DNA of 64,000 nt, from the NCBI GenBank assembly GCA_003225055.1, contig QIAU01000188.1, positions 1 through 64,000 of the forward strand. Reading direction: 5' to 3'. This document shows, in pieces, positions 1 to 8,603 of this stretch. How positions within the stretch are numbered: the first letter of the stretch is position 1; the number at the start of each line of letters is the position of its first letter. Under the pieces are notes generated by a model that saw only the letters and a program-made list of their open reading frames with translations, ran no database searches and was not told the DNA's origin. The translations under genes were made by a program, and so were the position numbers. Source of the DNA: Acidobacteriota bacterium (GTDB lineage Bacteria; Acidobacteriota; Terriglobia; Terriglobales; Acidobacteriaceae).

Positions 1-322
1 AGAACTTTTCTGCTGACAGCCGACCAGCTACAGGGAGTGATCCTCAATTCTGATCGAGCCGTTGCACCCCTTGTCGGCTGTTTTCATGCGCGATCCGCGA
101 CCAAACTGGGTGGGCAGCCCTATGCGCACGTCATATCAGGCTCCGCAGCATCTTTCTCTACTTCTTGCCCCTGCCGCAAAGGCAGGGGTCGTAGCGACCA
201 ATTTAATTTTGGGCGTCGTCGAATGAATTGTCTGCCTTTGAACCGATGTGCGAACAGATTCAGAGTCTGTTGATTAGACCCCCCAGCACAGCGCTTATTT
301 GACCGGGCCGCGTGCTAAACCG
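1..322. other. Non-coding stretch with one strong hairpin
   Basis: No convincing gene is seen here. The one clear structure is a perfect inverted repeat: CCCCTGCC at 168-175, loop GCAAA, GGCAGGGG at 181-188. It lies downstream of the haloperoxidase fragment on the minus strand. No T-run follows on either strand, so a classical terminator is not supported. An IS-end-like or REP-like palindrome is possible. Confidence 0.5.
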
Positions 323-844
323 TCAATGGTCGACTGGTCGGAAGTACTTCCGCTCAAGTTGCTCAGCAACTTTCTTACCCAATCTGCCGCCATCCACCAA
401 CGAGTGATGGAAATGGAAGCCGGAGTGGATGCGGGCCCAGAAAACTTCAGGGAACAGGTCGTGCGTATTCTCAAAAATATGGGTGTCGATGCCATCCGGG
501 AACACCAAGCTATCAACGACCATGTGAACTTCGGGAGTACCAAAATAGCCCTCAATCAAGTGGGAGATTGCGCTAGTGATGCATCCGTGTTGGGCGGGAT
601 ACTCCGGGTGATTCGGGGTTGCGGCGAGTGGCAGCCAGCTTGGATCGGCGGAGAGTTCTGGGTTGCCTCCACCTGCCGGGATAGCGGTTATCGGGCGCCA
701 GAAACTGTAGTGGTACTTCGCGTTGAAGCATCCGATGCTGGCGTCGGCAGCTCCGGTCCAGAGCATTGCCATGAGCCGCGCTGTTTCCCGCACACTCAGG
801 TGATAGTTCGAAGCATAGCTAGCTGCCGGCCGCGAATCCGCCAC
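323..844 (-). pseudogene. 3' fragment of a PAP2-type vanadium haloperoxidase-like gene
   Basis: The 173 codons match only the C-terminal half of the vanadium-dependent haloperoxidase/PAP2 phosphatase superfamily. Visible motifs are AKYHYSFWRPITAI, the HPEYPAQHG segment that resembles the phosphate/vanadate-binding HPxYPSGH motif, and RIHSGFHFHHS near the C-terminus. Intact family members are about 400-450 residues, so more than half is missing. The 5' end runs into the last codons of the M23 peptidase gene and shares sequence with it, which suggests a deletion welded the fragment there. No start signal of its own is visible. In intact proteins these motifs bind vanadate or phosphate. Here the product is probably inactive or not made. 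Confidence 0.7.
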
Positions 845-1730
845 CGTGAGCCACGGTCAGACGCATGTACTTGTGGGGATCAACCGGCGTGTCGTTGATG
901 CGGACCTCGTAATGGAGGTGAGGTCCGGTTGAGCGGCCGCTGGCACCGACGTAGCCGATCGTGTCGCCGCGATGTATGTACTGTCCCGCGATCACGGCGA
1001 AGCTAGCCAGATGGCCGTAGCGGGTACTGATTCCGTGGCCGTGGGCGATGGCAACGGCCACGCCGTAACCACCGAGGAAGTCTGCAAAAGTCACCGTGCC
1101 ATCCGCGGGAGCAATAATTGGCGTTCCATAGGACGCCGAAATATCCACGCCGCTGTGAAACGCGCCTTCACCGTTGAATGGATCGATGCGTTCCCCGAAG
1201 GATCCGGTCACCTGTCCCTCGACAGGCCAGAGGTGGGGCTCGGCATTGGCCCGCAACCAGTCGCCGGTGGTCACACTACGGTTCAGTCCAAGCGTGATGC
1301 CAACCGTGGCTGCACCGCTCAGGGCTAACTTCTTAAGAGTATAGAATTGGTCGAGGGAGGAGCTTATCTGCGCGTCCTGGAAATTCTTCGTGCCGGAAGT
1401 GACCAAAATGGCTTCCGACTTCAAACCGTAGAACGCCGAGACTTCATTAGCCAGCGAGCTGAGTGAGGCCACCTGAATGTCCTTCTCCTGGGCGACCTGC
1501 TCCAGCTGTGAGTAGTTCTTCTTCAGTTCTTCGTTCTCGCTACGCAACTGGTTGTAATGTGACACCTTCAGCAGTATGTGAGTATAGTAACTGGTAATCC
1601 CGGTCAGGCTCAGCAGCCCGAGCGCCGCGCCCACCGTCGACACGTACAGGTAGTGAACGGGGACGGGGATCTTGCGGAGCTGCCCGTCGTCGTCGCACGA
1701 GACAAAAAGGAGATAGAAACGCTTACGCAA
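819..1730 (-). CDS. M23 family metallopeptidase, membrane-anchored
   Basis: Predicted peptidoglycan endopeptidase of the LytM/M23 type. The 303-residue protein has a short basic N-terminus, one membrane segment (about residues 28-50), a coiled-coil stretch (about 58-100), and a C-terminal M23 domain. The zinc ligands are visible in HSGVDIS (first His and Asp), and in YGHLA and HLHYEV of the last part of the domain. The architecture is that of envelope-anchored M23 proteins that cut or regulate cutting of cell-wall cross-links. Translation probably starts at TTG 1730, with an AGGA-type ribosome site about 9 nt upstream. The gene is complete, although a foreign haloperoxidase fragment abuts its stop codon. 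Confidence 0.88.
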   Translation of the reverse strand: MRKRFYLLFVSCDDDGQLRKIPVPVHYLYVSTVGAALGLLSLTGITSYYTHILLKVSHYNQLRSENEELKKNYSQLEQVAQEKDIQVASLSSLANEVSAFYGLKSEAILVTSGTKNFQDAQISSSLDQFYTLKKLALSGAATVGITLGLNRSVTTGDWLRANAEPHLWPVEGQVTGSFGERIDPFNGEGAFHSGVDISASYGTPIIAPADGTVTFADFLGGYGVAVAIAHGHGISTRYGHLASFAVIAGQYIHRGDTIGYVGASGRSTGPHLHYEVRINDTPVDPHKYMRLTVAHGGGFAAGS

Positions 1731-1929
1731 CAGTTTTTCCTGTCAAAGAACCAGGATGAATCGTTTTCTGGGGGGCTCGGAGGTTGCCGCGATGCCCGGT
1801 TCTTCCATCCTAATTCCGGTCGTCTACGCCCCATGCTTGGGGTTGAAGGCCTCTGCATGCTCCCGTCTTCCCTACCTAGAATCAGGCAAGGCCCGAAATC
1901 TAATCTCAAAGGGGAGGTACTGACCGACA

Positions 1930-2139
1930 CTACTTCAAGGCTAGCAACGGGGAGGGAATCGAGTAGGTTTCACCCTCGACTATCAGGCGGCCCTGCCACG
2001 GATCACCCCAAACTCTTCCCTGAAGACTGGATTCGACACCTCGTAACACCGCACCATCCTGGTCACCTTGAACTCTTCGTACCTTGCTAGCCATGCGGGC
2101 CGGTGGATCGGGATTCTGCCAAACGAGTTCCAGTAACAT
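1930..2139 (-). CDS. Small hypothetical protein (69 aa)
   Basis: A short reading frame beginning MLLELVWQNPDPPAR and ending at 1930. The start at 2139 is favoured because a perfect AGGAGG lies 6 nt upstream of the ATG. The frame remains open further upstream, but no other start has such a site. The protein is soluble and mixed in charge, with no recognisable domain. I do not recognise its function. The strong ribosome site is the main reason to believe it is real. Confidence 0.5.
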   Translation of the reverse strand: MLLELVWQNPDPPARMASKVRRVQGDQDGAVLRGVESSLQGRVWGDPWQGRLIVEGETYSIPSPLLALK

Positions 2140-2260
2140 GAATCCTCCTAGGAGTGTGCCCGAGTAATCAGTTTTGCGTTCATATGTTGCGGTACTCGGC
2201 GCGTTGGACCACAACTGCTTGTGGTTGCGAGCCGCGATTTTCCATTATTCGGACACGCTC

Positions 2261-2623
2261 CTAGCCGACCTCTTGCGCACGCTCTTGCTCCGCCAAGGGT
2301 GTACCCCCGGGCTCGGCCACTCCGAGTGCTGGACGACGCGGTAGCTTCTCCTGCATGAGAACCAATGGCTGGCTTTCCAGTGTGCCAATGATCGGCAGTT
2401 CTTCCCATCCGCTGCTTGGCAAGGGCGAAACGAAACCCCGCGAACTGCACAAGGTTTCAATCAGCCTTCGCTGGCGTCGGTTGAGCACCGGTTGTGGCAG
2501 CACGTCAAAGTGCCGGAAGATCCACACCAGATAGAACCGCTGCAGCAGAGAGGGCTTGATGTAGCGTGGCCCGAACGGCGTCAACACTCGCAGCACGCCC
2601 TCGAATAGTTTTTCGATCGACAT
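2261..2623 (-). CDS. Conserved hypothetical protein (120 aa)
   Basis: A 120-residue protein starting MSIEKLFEGVLRVLTPFGPRY. The first 70 residues are well ordered in appearance: an aromatic and basic stretch (LLQRFYLVWIFRHFDVLPQPVLNRRQRRLIETLC), then a proline-rich tail. I recall similar short proteins in acidobacterial genomes but know no function. No membrane segment or signal peptide is clear. The ribosome site is weak. The tail is poorly conserved in character and may be eroded. Confidence 0.5.
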   Translation of the reverse strand: MSIEKLFEGVLRVLTPFGPRYIKPSLLQRFYLVWIFRHFDVLPQPVLNRRQRRLIETLCSSRGFVSPLPSSGWEELPIIGTLESQPLVLMQEKLPRRPALGVAEPGGTPLAEQERAQEVG

Positions 2624-2900
2624 GTTCGGCCTGCTTGGGTACCGGGTTAGGCGGAATACATCTGGCAGTTTTGAGGGAGGGGTTGAACGGGGAGAGCTAT
2701 ACCATCAAACTTATGCAAGGTCGCAATTGCCTTCAAGAGGCCCTTTCACACAGTTACGGAAGACCCTGGATAGCGGAACCCAGAACCATCTCAGTCGGAT
2801 TAATGTAGTACTAATTTCTCTATAGGGAAATGGCCGATTACACTTGAGACGGACACGAATCGCTAGTACACTTTGACCCCCGATTCGACGGTTATGTCTT

Positions 2901-3587
2901 ATGGAATTCCCGAACGAAGTACCGGACCAGAGAAGAAAGCCGACCCTGCTGCTGGCCGAGGCCAATCAGATGGACTGCCAGTTGCTGCGAGATGCGATCG
3001 AGCGGCAAGGTCAGTTTCGCGTACTTGGATGCGTCTTCGGTTCTGCTGATGTGATCTCGGCGATCCGCGAGATCCAGCCTGACTTAGCACTCATGAGCTT
3101 ACGACTGGTGGATGGAATGTGCGCGGGGCTCGGTGCGATGAGTAAACTTCAAGCATCTCCGGTCCGCTCACGAATCGTCGTACTGCTTGACTGCGACGAC
3201 CGCGAGCTGGTGGTCGAATCTTTTCGCTGTGGCGCCAAAGCGGTCTTCAATCGAAGTGCCGCTCCCAAAGATCTGTGCAAGTGTCTTGCAAGCGTTTACG
3301 CAGGCCAGATATGGGCTAGCAACAACCAGGTGAAGTATCTGGTAGAGGCTCTTGCGGAAACTCCTAGGGCGACATCAATTAATCCCAAGCGCATCGAAGT
3401 GCTCTCGAAAAGAGAGGGGGAGGTCGCGCGATTAGTCCTTGTCGGCCTAACAAATCTTGAGATCAGCGAGCGCCTGAAGCTCAACGAACAGACCGTCAAA
3501 AACTATCTTTTGCATATTTTTGAGAAGTTAGCCGTCTCTTCGAGGATTGCGTTAATACATTGCCTGAGTCAAGAGAAGCCGAGTTAA
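2901..3587 (+). CDS. LuxR/NarL-type response regulator lacking the phospho-acceptor Asp
   Basis: A 228-residue transcription regulator with an N-terminal receiver-like domain (about 14-130) and a C-terminal LuxR helix-turn-helix (about 168-225; LSKREGEVARLVLVGLTNLEIS, then EQTVKNYLLHIFEKL). In the receiver, the position normally held by the phosphorylated Asp (consensus DLALMDLR) is Ser66, in DLALMSLRL. Classical phosphotransfer is therefore unlikely. I recall an acidobacterial subfamily with this feature and the same linker text (VYAGQIWASNNQVKYLVEAL). The gene converges with a paralogue at 3773-4453 that has the same substitution. The DNA-binding domain looks intact. Confidence 0.85.
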   Translation: MEFPNEVPDQRRKPTLLLAEANQMDCQLLRDAIERQGQFRVLGCVFGSADVISAIREIQPDLALMSLRLVDGMCAGLGAMSKLQASPVRSRIVVLLDCDDRELVVESFRCGAKAVFNRSAAPKDLCKCLASVYAGQIWASNNQVKYLVEALAETPRATSINPKRIEVLSKREGEVARLVLVGLTNLEISERLKLNEQTVKNYLLHIFEKLAVSSRIALIHCLSQEKPS

Positions 3588-3772
3588 AGAATCGAGTCCT
3601 TCCCGCCTCTCAAGTTTTGCGACTTAACAACCATTCACGAGACTCAATGCCAGCCGTTTTGGCGTGCCCTTTGACGTTAGCCAAAGTGTGCCAACCAAAG
3701 GCCAATTCGCGTCGAATCCGATCACCCTGTTCAATCCTCATTGAAAATCGACAATAGGTTAATTAAGTAAGG

Positions 3773-4453
3773 TTATGAAGCCTGAGCTTGAGATTTTCTG
3801 TCGGAGACTTCAACTTTGGACGAGGCTCGCTGGCTGGTCGCATACAGAACCACTAAATAATTCTTAATGGTATGCTCACTCAGGTCGAGCTTCATGGCAA
3901 TTTCTTTGTTGCTGAATCCCTCAGCCAAGTACCGGACCACCTGACTTTCTCGTTTTGAGAGTAGAGCTTGGCCTTCAGCACTCACCAGGTTTGTCGCCGG
4001 TGCATCGGCGAGCGCTTGCATCACAAACTCTAACTGAGGTCCGCTGATCCAGATCTGGTTGCCATACACACAGTGAACGCACTTCGGAAGCATCCTCAGA
4101 GGATCGCAGCGGCAAAACACGCCACGAGCTCCGCCGCGAAAGGCGTCTAGGACCAGATCGCGCTGGGACGAGTCCAGCAGCATCACAACACGGATCTCGG
4201 TATTGGAGACTCGCAACTCGCGGAGCACAGCAAATCCCCCTCGTGGGTCTTGCCCCAGTTGCGCGCTAACCACCGCGACGTGAGGTTTGTGCATAGCGAT
4301 GACCCGCTCAATCGGACTGTCTGTTGCATCGGCGATATTGAGTCGCTTGTCGTGACGCAAAACTCCTGCGAGCAGTTGTCCGCTCATTCGTGTACGGTCG
4401 GCAAGTAACACACGAACTGATTCACGATCGCCTGACGAGCGAGCATGCAACAT
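3773..4453 (-). CDS. LuxR/NarL-type regulator, no phospho-acceptor Asp, shortened HTH
   Basis: A paralogue of the convergent regulator at 2901-3587, 226 residues long. The receiver-like domain (about 12-125) has Ser63 in HVAVVSAQL where the phospho-acceptor Asp would be. The LuxR domain begins normally (LLSKRESQVVRYLAEGFSNKEIAMKLDLSEHTIKNYL, to residue 200) but then jumps to VVLYATSQRA. Family members have about 15 residues between KNYL and the LYALSQR-like end (LHIFEKLAVSSRIAL in the neighbour). An in-frame loss of about 45 bp near 3853 is the simplest reading. It removes half of the recognition helix and the start of the last helix, so DNA binding may be lost. Confidence 0.8.
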   Translation of the reverse strand: MLHARSSGDRESVRVLLADRTRMSGQLLAGVLRHDKRLNIADATDSPIERVIAMHKPHVAVVSAQLGQDPRGGFAVLRELRVSNTEIRVVMLLDSSQRDLVLDAFRGGARGVFCRCDPLRMLPKCVHCVYGNQIWISGPQLEFVMQALADAPATNLVSAEGQALLSKRESQVVRYLAEGFSNKEIAMKLDLSEHTIKNYLVVLYATSQRASSKVEVSDRKSQAQAS

Positions 4454-4607
4454 AAACGGATAAAAAGGATCTACTCCCGCTTCAGTGCTTTATCTTACTA
4501 CGCCAGACCACCTGGTCCTCCGCCGGAACCACGGCAGCCAACACTAGATTGCCACCGGAGCACGCGCTGCGAGGCTAGTCCCACCTATCCTCCAGAAACC
4601 CCCGCCG

Positions 4608-5041
4608 TTAAGCTGCGGGAGCTTCGATGATTTGGATTCCCAGGTTGGCGGCTTTCCACTTGAGGAAGTTGATTTCCCGCTGGCAGTGTTGTGCCTCGTA
4701 AAACTCCGCCCCTTTATCGACGAATTAACATTGCGGTACACTACAGCAGTCGTGCCAGTTTGGCCGCCATAGCCTTGGTCGCCACCGGAGCCCCAGCTTG
4801 GTTCTCGGTCGACGGAATTGCGCTCCCAGATAAGTTTTGCTCGCCCGTAAGGTGCAGGCCGCCATCTGGTACAGCCTTCCGAGAGCAGCCACTGCCGCAA
4901 GCTCAGCAGTTGTCGCGTCGTGGTCCCGAATGTCCGCATCTGCTTGCGGACTTTCCCGTTAGGCACAACCATCAGCAAGCAGGCTACGACGGTGGCCTGA
5001 TGCACATCCAATCCACAACCGCGTCCTACCAGGGTTTGCAT
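4608..5041 (-). pseudogene. IS110-family transposase remnant
   Basis: The N-terminal piece starts at ATG 5041 (MQTLVGRGCGLDVHQATVVACLL) and matches the start of IS110-type DEDD transposases, including the first catalytic Asp in GLDVH. After about 60 codons the frame breaks. A C-terminal piece in another frame (about 4608-4760, ending LKWKAANLGIQIIEAPAA then stop) looks like a transposase tail. Intact IS110 transposases are about 330-400 residues. Only about 145 codons remain, so the centre is deleted and the copy is dead. I see no clear element ends. Confidence 0.65.
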
Positions 5042-5491
5042 ACTCTCGCCTCCTTGCGGAAGCGATGCCTGCGCCGCAGGTCTGTTACAGACACTGCCAT
5101 GCGTCCTTCCCGTTTCCGGTAAGCGGCGCGGGTCAGTCTGGTCCGCAGGATCTGTGTCCTCACAGGGGGTCAACCTCCAAGCAATCGCTTTCCACGAAAT
5201 GCTTGTAGCACAAGACTGACCCGCTGCTCTGCCGCGCCAAATTTTCATGCTTGGTAGAGCGCCGTTAGGCGCATGAGGTCTGGTCCCGGAAAAAGGGATT
5301 CGGGAATCGTGCTGAACGTTTTCCTATAGGGCTTCAACGTCTGCTTCCTGCTCGACCACCTCATTCTGCGAGAATGTAAGTCTTGAATGGCAGTCCCAGA
5401 CCAGCGGTTCAAGCCTACTTTACTCTCGAAAACGATGGGAACATCCCCGTAAACAGGATAATCGGTGCGAACGTGCGCTAGGATGTGCTAT
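5042..5491. other. Intergenic stretch, no gene seen
   Basis: About 450 bp between the IS110 remnant and the small membrane protein gene. Open frames here are short and do not resemble proteins. The part next to the transposase remnant may be residual IS flank. No terminator with a T-run is seen downstream of the large operon. Confidence 0.4.
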
Positions 5492-5893
5492 CTATCCCTC
5501 TGTTTTTGCTTCATGCGCAGCCAGCGAGCGGGCAATGACCCCGAGCCCGCCAACCAGCAACACCAGCATCACAATGGTGTTGAACAAAGTGGTGGGTTGA
5601 AAGTAGATATGCATGTTAGCAATCACGCCAGCCAGGATGAAAAGCGCGCCGCCTGCGGTGAGCACCCAGCCGATTGTGCTTTTTCCATTCCAGAAAAGGA
5701 TCGCGACACCGAAAAGCATCGGAACGAGAGTGATTCCGAAGGTGTTCGCGCCGTAGAAGCTCCAGTATGAGCCGACCACGCTTACTTGATTCGAGAGCAG
5801 GTACCCTCCGACGCAAGCCATGACGAATCCAATGACAAACTCGCCGATTCCACCAGGCGTGCCGCCCACGTCACCGAAAGAACGGTTTTCCAT
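5492..5893 (-). CDS. Small membrane protein with four membrane segments
   Basis: A 133-residue protein starting MENRSFGDVGGTPGGIGEF, with four hydrophobic segments: GFVMACVGGYLLS, TFGITLVPMLFGVAILFW, GWVLTAGGALFILAGVI, and FNTIVMLVLLVGGLGVIA. The start at 5893 fits the glycine-rich conserved beginning. A longer frame would start at 5935. I recall a similar conserved acidobacterial family without known function. It lies 67 bp downstream of the AAA+ ATPase on the same strand and may be the last gene of that operon, but the gap leaves this open. Confidence 0.7.
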   Translation of the reverse strand: MENRSFGDVGGTPGGIGEFVIGFVMACVGGYLLSNQVSVVGSYWSFYGANTFGITLVPMLFGVAILFWNGKSTIGWVLTAGGALFILAGVIANMHIYFQPTTLFNTIVMLVLLVGGLGVIARSLAAHEAKTEG

Positions 5894-5960
5894 CGCATCA
5901 AACCCTCGTTGAATTCCGAACCCGTGTTTGTGCAAAATCTATCCCGCGTTAAATCAGTCG

Positions 5961-7718
5961 TCATCCCTCGGGACTAGTTCTGGAAAGTGCGAGAAGATCG
6001 TTTGCCCGCCGGATCAGTTCGCTTCGGTCAACATCGCGATACTGTTCAGGTAACAAGCTCTTACTGGTGCATTCCAGCACGGCTACGACATTCTGCAAGT
6101 CAATCTCGGTCGGATAGTACGGCGGTATGAAGTCTTCCAGAGCCGTTTTCAGGTCCTCGGTGTCCACAGCGGTCTTATTGCGCAAACTGCTCCGCATGTG
6201 GCTGCGGACCAGCACAGCTTCGATGTCGGCTCCGGAAAGGCTTCCGGAGTGATCAAGAAAAAACTTCTCGACATCGGTGGGAAAAGGAGGCATACCGATT
6301 TTTCTTTGCATGGCGCGCAAAAGCGCAAGGCGCTCCTCCGTTGTCTCCGGATAGAACAGAGCGATATGCTCCTCTGCTCTGCCCTGTCGCTTCAAGTCCA
6401 CGGGCAGCAGGTCAGGGCGGCAGGTGAGCAAAAACCAGATGACCTTCCCGCGGAGTTCCGTATTTCCCATGAACTGTGCGATTTGGGCAAAGACGCGATT
6501 ACTCACCCCACTGTCGCCGGAACGGGAGCGATCACCAAGTTGGGCATCGGCTTCGTCTACAATCACCGCGATCGGGCACATCGCTTTCAGCAGGCTCAAA
6601 ACTCGTTCTAAATTGCCTTCCGTAACCCCCTGCCACATACTGCGAAAATTCTTCAGTGTGACCGCAGGAATGCCGACCTCGCCCGCGAAGCAAGTCGTGA
6701 TAAACGTTTTCCCGGTCCCGACCGGGCCACAGATGACGTATCCCATGGGAAGAACGTCCGTCTTCCCCGCTTGTATCGCGGCGGCTGCCTCTTGTAGTTT
6801 GCGCTTTGCCTGATCGTTCCCGGCAACGAATGACAGATCGAATCGGCTCTGCACGAATTCGAGCAACCCGCCGGATTCGGCCTCGATGAGCTCTTTCTTG
6901 TGCTCGCTCAGGGTCTTCATGGTCAGAGGCCGGCGATTCTGCGTCGCATGTGAGATCACACTTTCGAGCTGAACTCGCTTTAAACCGGCACCCAGTTTCG
7001 CCAGTGATTCGTCACTGACTTCTGAACCTGGAGGGAGAGGCTGAATCCTCAGTTGCGCCCGGATAAAATCCAGCCGCTCGGCATAGTCTGGCAAAGGGAT
7101 GGCGATCGAAGACACCCCGGGATGTTGCACGATCCCTTGGTTCACCTCGATTTGGTTCTCAGAAACAAGGCATATCGTAACATCGGCATTCAGGAAAACC
7201 GGGCTGCGCGCCCACCGCTTAAGAATCACCAGCGAATTGCGGTCTTCCGCGGACATGTTGGCAATGTCCCCCGCGGGCACGATGGTTTCCGCAAAATCAA
7301 TGACCAGCCCTATCTTTCTGCCATCGGCAATGCGTAAACGCAAGTAGTTGTCCAGCAGATTCAGCACTGCATCCGGGCTGCGTGGAAGCCCACCTTGTGT
7401 GTAGTTCGTTCCATGAAAACTGTCGTAGCCTTCAAGAGCGCGGCGGAAGTCGGCCTGGCTGTCGGCGGAGCCAAAGCTTAGACCTCCTCGGTCGTAATGC
7501 AGAATTAAATCGCGCTGCCCGAAGAGGGCGTTTGAGAGAAACTCCTCAACCGGAACAAAATCAATGCCGTCAAGTCGGCGCAATGGTACAAGGTCGCGCA
7601 CATTTCCCGAGACAAGAAACAAGGCAAAAGACCGCGAGTAGTATTTTTCAGAAAGCTCGCGCGCCCACCCAGGGAGACCCTCCAAGTAGGTCTCGGTTTT
7701 TGGCGAACTCACCGGCAT
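5961..7718 (-). CDS. Two-module AAA+ ATPase
   Basis: A 585-residue ATPase. The C-terminal AAA+ module is canonical: Walker A GPVGTGKT (331-338), Walker B VIVDEAD (about 385-391), a sensor-1-like TCRPD segment, and a basic arginine-finger region DLKRQGR (about 442-448). The N-terminal module (about 25-215) keeps a Walker-B-like IGLVIDFAE but has SGNVRDLV where Walker A should be, so it is degenerate. This resembles Ycf46-like tandem AAA proteins. The start codon immediately follows the stop of the coiled-coil membrane gene, so the two are translationally linked. A remodelling role on the PspA/ABC/OmpA assembly is an inference from context. Confidence 0.85.
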   Translation of the reverse strand: MPVSSPKTETYLEGLPGWARELSEKYYSRSFALFLVSGNVRDLVPLRRLDGIDFVPVEEFLSNALFGQRDLILHYDRGGLSFGSADSQADFRRALEGYDSFHGTNYTQGGLPRSPDAVLNLLDNYLRLRIADGRKIGLVIDFAETIVPAGDIANMSAEDRNSLVILKRWARSPVFLNADVTICLVSENQIEVNQGIVQHPGVSSIAIPLPDYAERLDFIRAQLRIQPLPPGSEVSDESLAKLGAGLKRVQLESVISHATQNRRPLTMKTLSEHKKELIEAESGGLLEFVQSRFDLSFVAGNDQAKRKLQEAAAAIQAGKTDVLPMGYVICGPVGTGKTFITTCFAGEVGIPAVTLKNFRSMWQGVTEGNLERVLSLLKAMCPIAVIVDEADAQLGDRSRSGDSGVSNRVFAQIAQFMGNTELRGKVIWFLLTCRPDLLPVDLKRQGRAEEHIALFYPETTEERLALLRAMQRKIGMPPFPTDVEKFFLDHSGSLSGADIEAVLVRSHMRSSLRNKTAVDTEDLKTALEDFIPPYYPTEIDLQNVVAVLECTSKSLLPEQYRDVDRSELIRRANDLLALSRTSPEG

Positions 7719-8603
7719 TTAATTAGAAATCCTTACACGGCTCGGCCCGGAAGAAGTCGAAGTGCCATCGAGCGACATCAATCCATCGAGATCCGGCGAC
7801 AGATCGTTGAAAATAGCTTCAACTTGCTGCACCGTTTGCTCCGTTTGCTCGACATCGTGCACTAGGGTTTCCAGGCGCTCACTAACCTGCTGAGGATCGC
7901 GCATGGTAACCGATTGATCTCGTACCAGCATCAACACGTCTTCGACTGCGGCGCATTGAGCGTCCACGACTTTGCAGTTTTCACAAATCTTGTCGAATTT
8001 TTCCTGGCGTTTCGTCAGAATTTCTATGCGCTTCTTGTTGATTTCCTGCACCTTCGGCGGATCCGTGTTGAGCGTCCTCTCGAGGGCCACGATTTCGCGT
8101 TTGATCTCGTTCGCATCGGTGCTTTTCATGTATTGCTGCTGCTGAGCGGCCGCTACCAGCAATCGTGCGTAACCGCTCAGTAGCCCCTGTAAGCGCGAGT
8201 CAATCTGCTGAAGGAAGATCTGCGAAGTGGACGACAATTGGGTGAAGTTCGCTCGGATCGAGTTGCAAACCTGCGCCGAGTGGATATACCGGCTCTGCAT
8301 CTCAGCCGGCAGGCTCCTGAGCATTTCGCCTAGCCTTTGCTGCTTTTGCTTCTGCCGCTCGGCAAATTTCCAAGAGCGCACGAGCCGCTGAAAGCGATAG
8401 TTCTGCGGAACGATGGCGAGGTACATCAATTCCAGTCCGCCGGCCAGAATGAGAGGCAGAAGACTGCCGCTGATGAGCGCAAAGGCTCCGACGCCAACCA
8501 TTGCAATCCAGTTGTATTGCAGATTGAACGCCTCTTTGACAAAGCTGATGTTCTCTGGTTGTTCGGGCGGACTTGGTTGGTCCTGAAAGCCTGACGAAGC
8601 CAT
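7719..8603 (-). CDS. Membrane-hairpin, coiled-coil protein of unknown function
   Basis: A 294-residue protein with a soluble N-terminus (about 1-30), a hydrophobic hairpin (about 33-67: WIAMVGVGAFALISGSLLPL, then ILAGGLELMYLAIV), and a long charged helical part (about 70-270) with coiled-coil character. It contains a CENCKVVDAQC cysteine cluster near residue 210. The C-terminus is Ser/Thr-rich. I recognise no known family. It starts directly at the stop codon of the ABC ATPase (TAGATG) and ends directly before the AAA+ gene, which argues for a shared complex. A membrane adaptor for the AAA+ protein is a reasonable guess only. Confidence 0.8.
   Translation of the reverse strand: MASSGFQDQPSPPEQPENISFVKEAFNLQYNWIAMVGVGAFALISGSLLPLILAGGLELMYLAIVPQNYRFQRLVRSWKFAERQKQKQQRLGEMLRSLPAEMQSRYIHSAQVCNSIRANFTQLSSTSQIFLQQIDSRLQGLLSGYARLLVAAAQQQQYMKSTDANEIKREIVALERTLNTDPPKVQEINKKRIEILTKRQEKFDKICENCKVVDAQCAAVEDVLMLVRDQSVTMRDPQQVSERLETLVHDVEQTEQTVQQVEAIFNDLSPDLDGLMSLDGTSTSSGPSRVRISN

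Noticed and set aside
1578-2090. 170-codon frame on the plus strand
   Set aside because: Half of it is antisense to the M23 peptidase N-terminus and the rest lacks family likeness.
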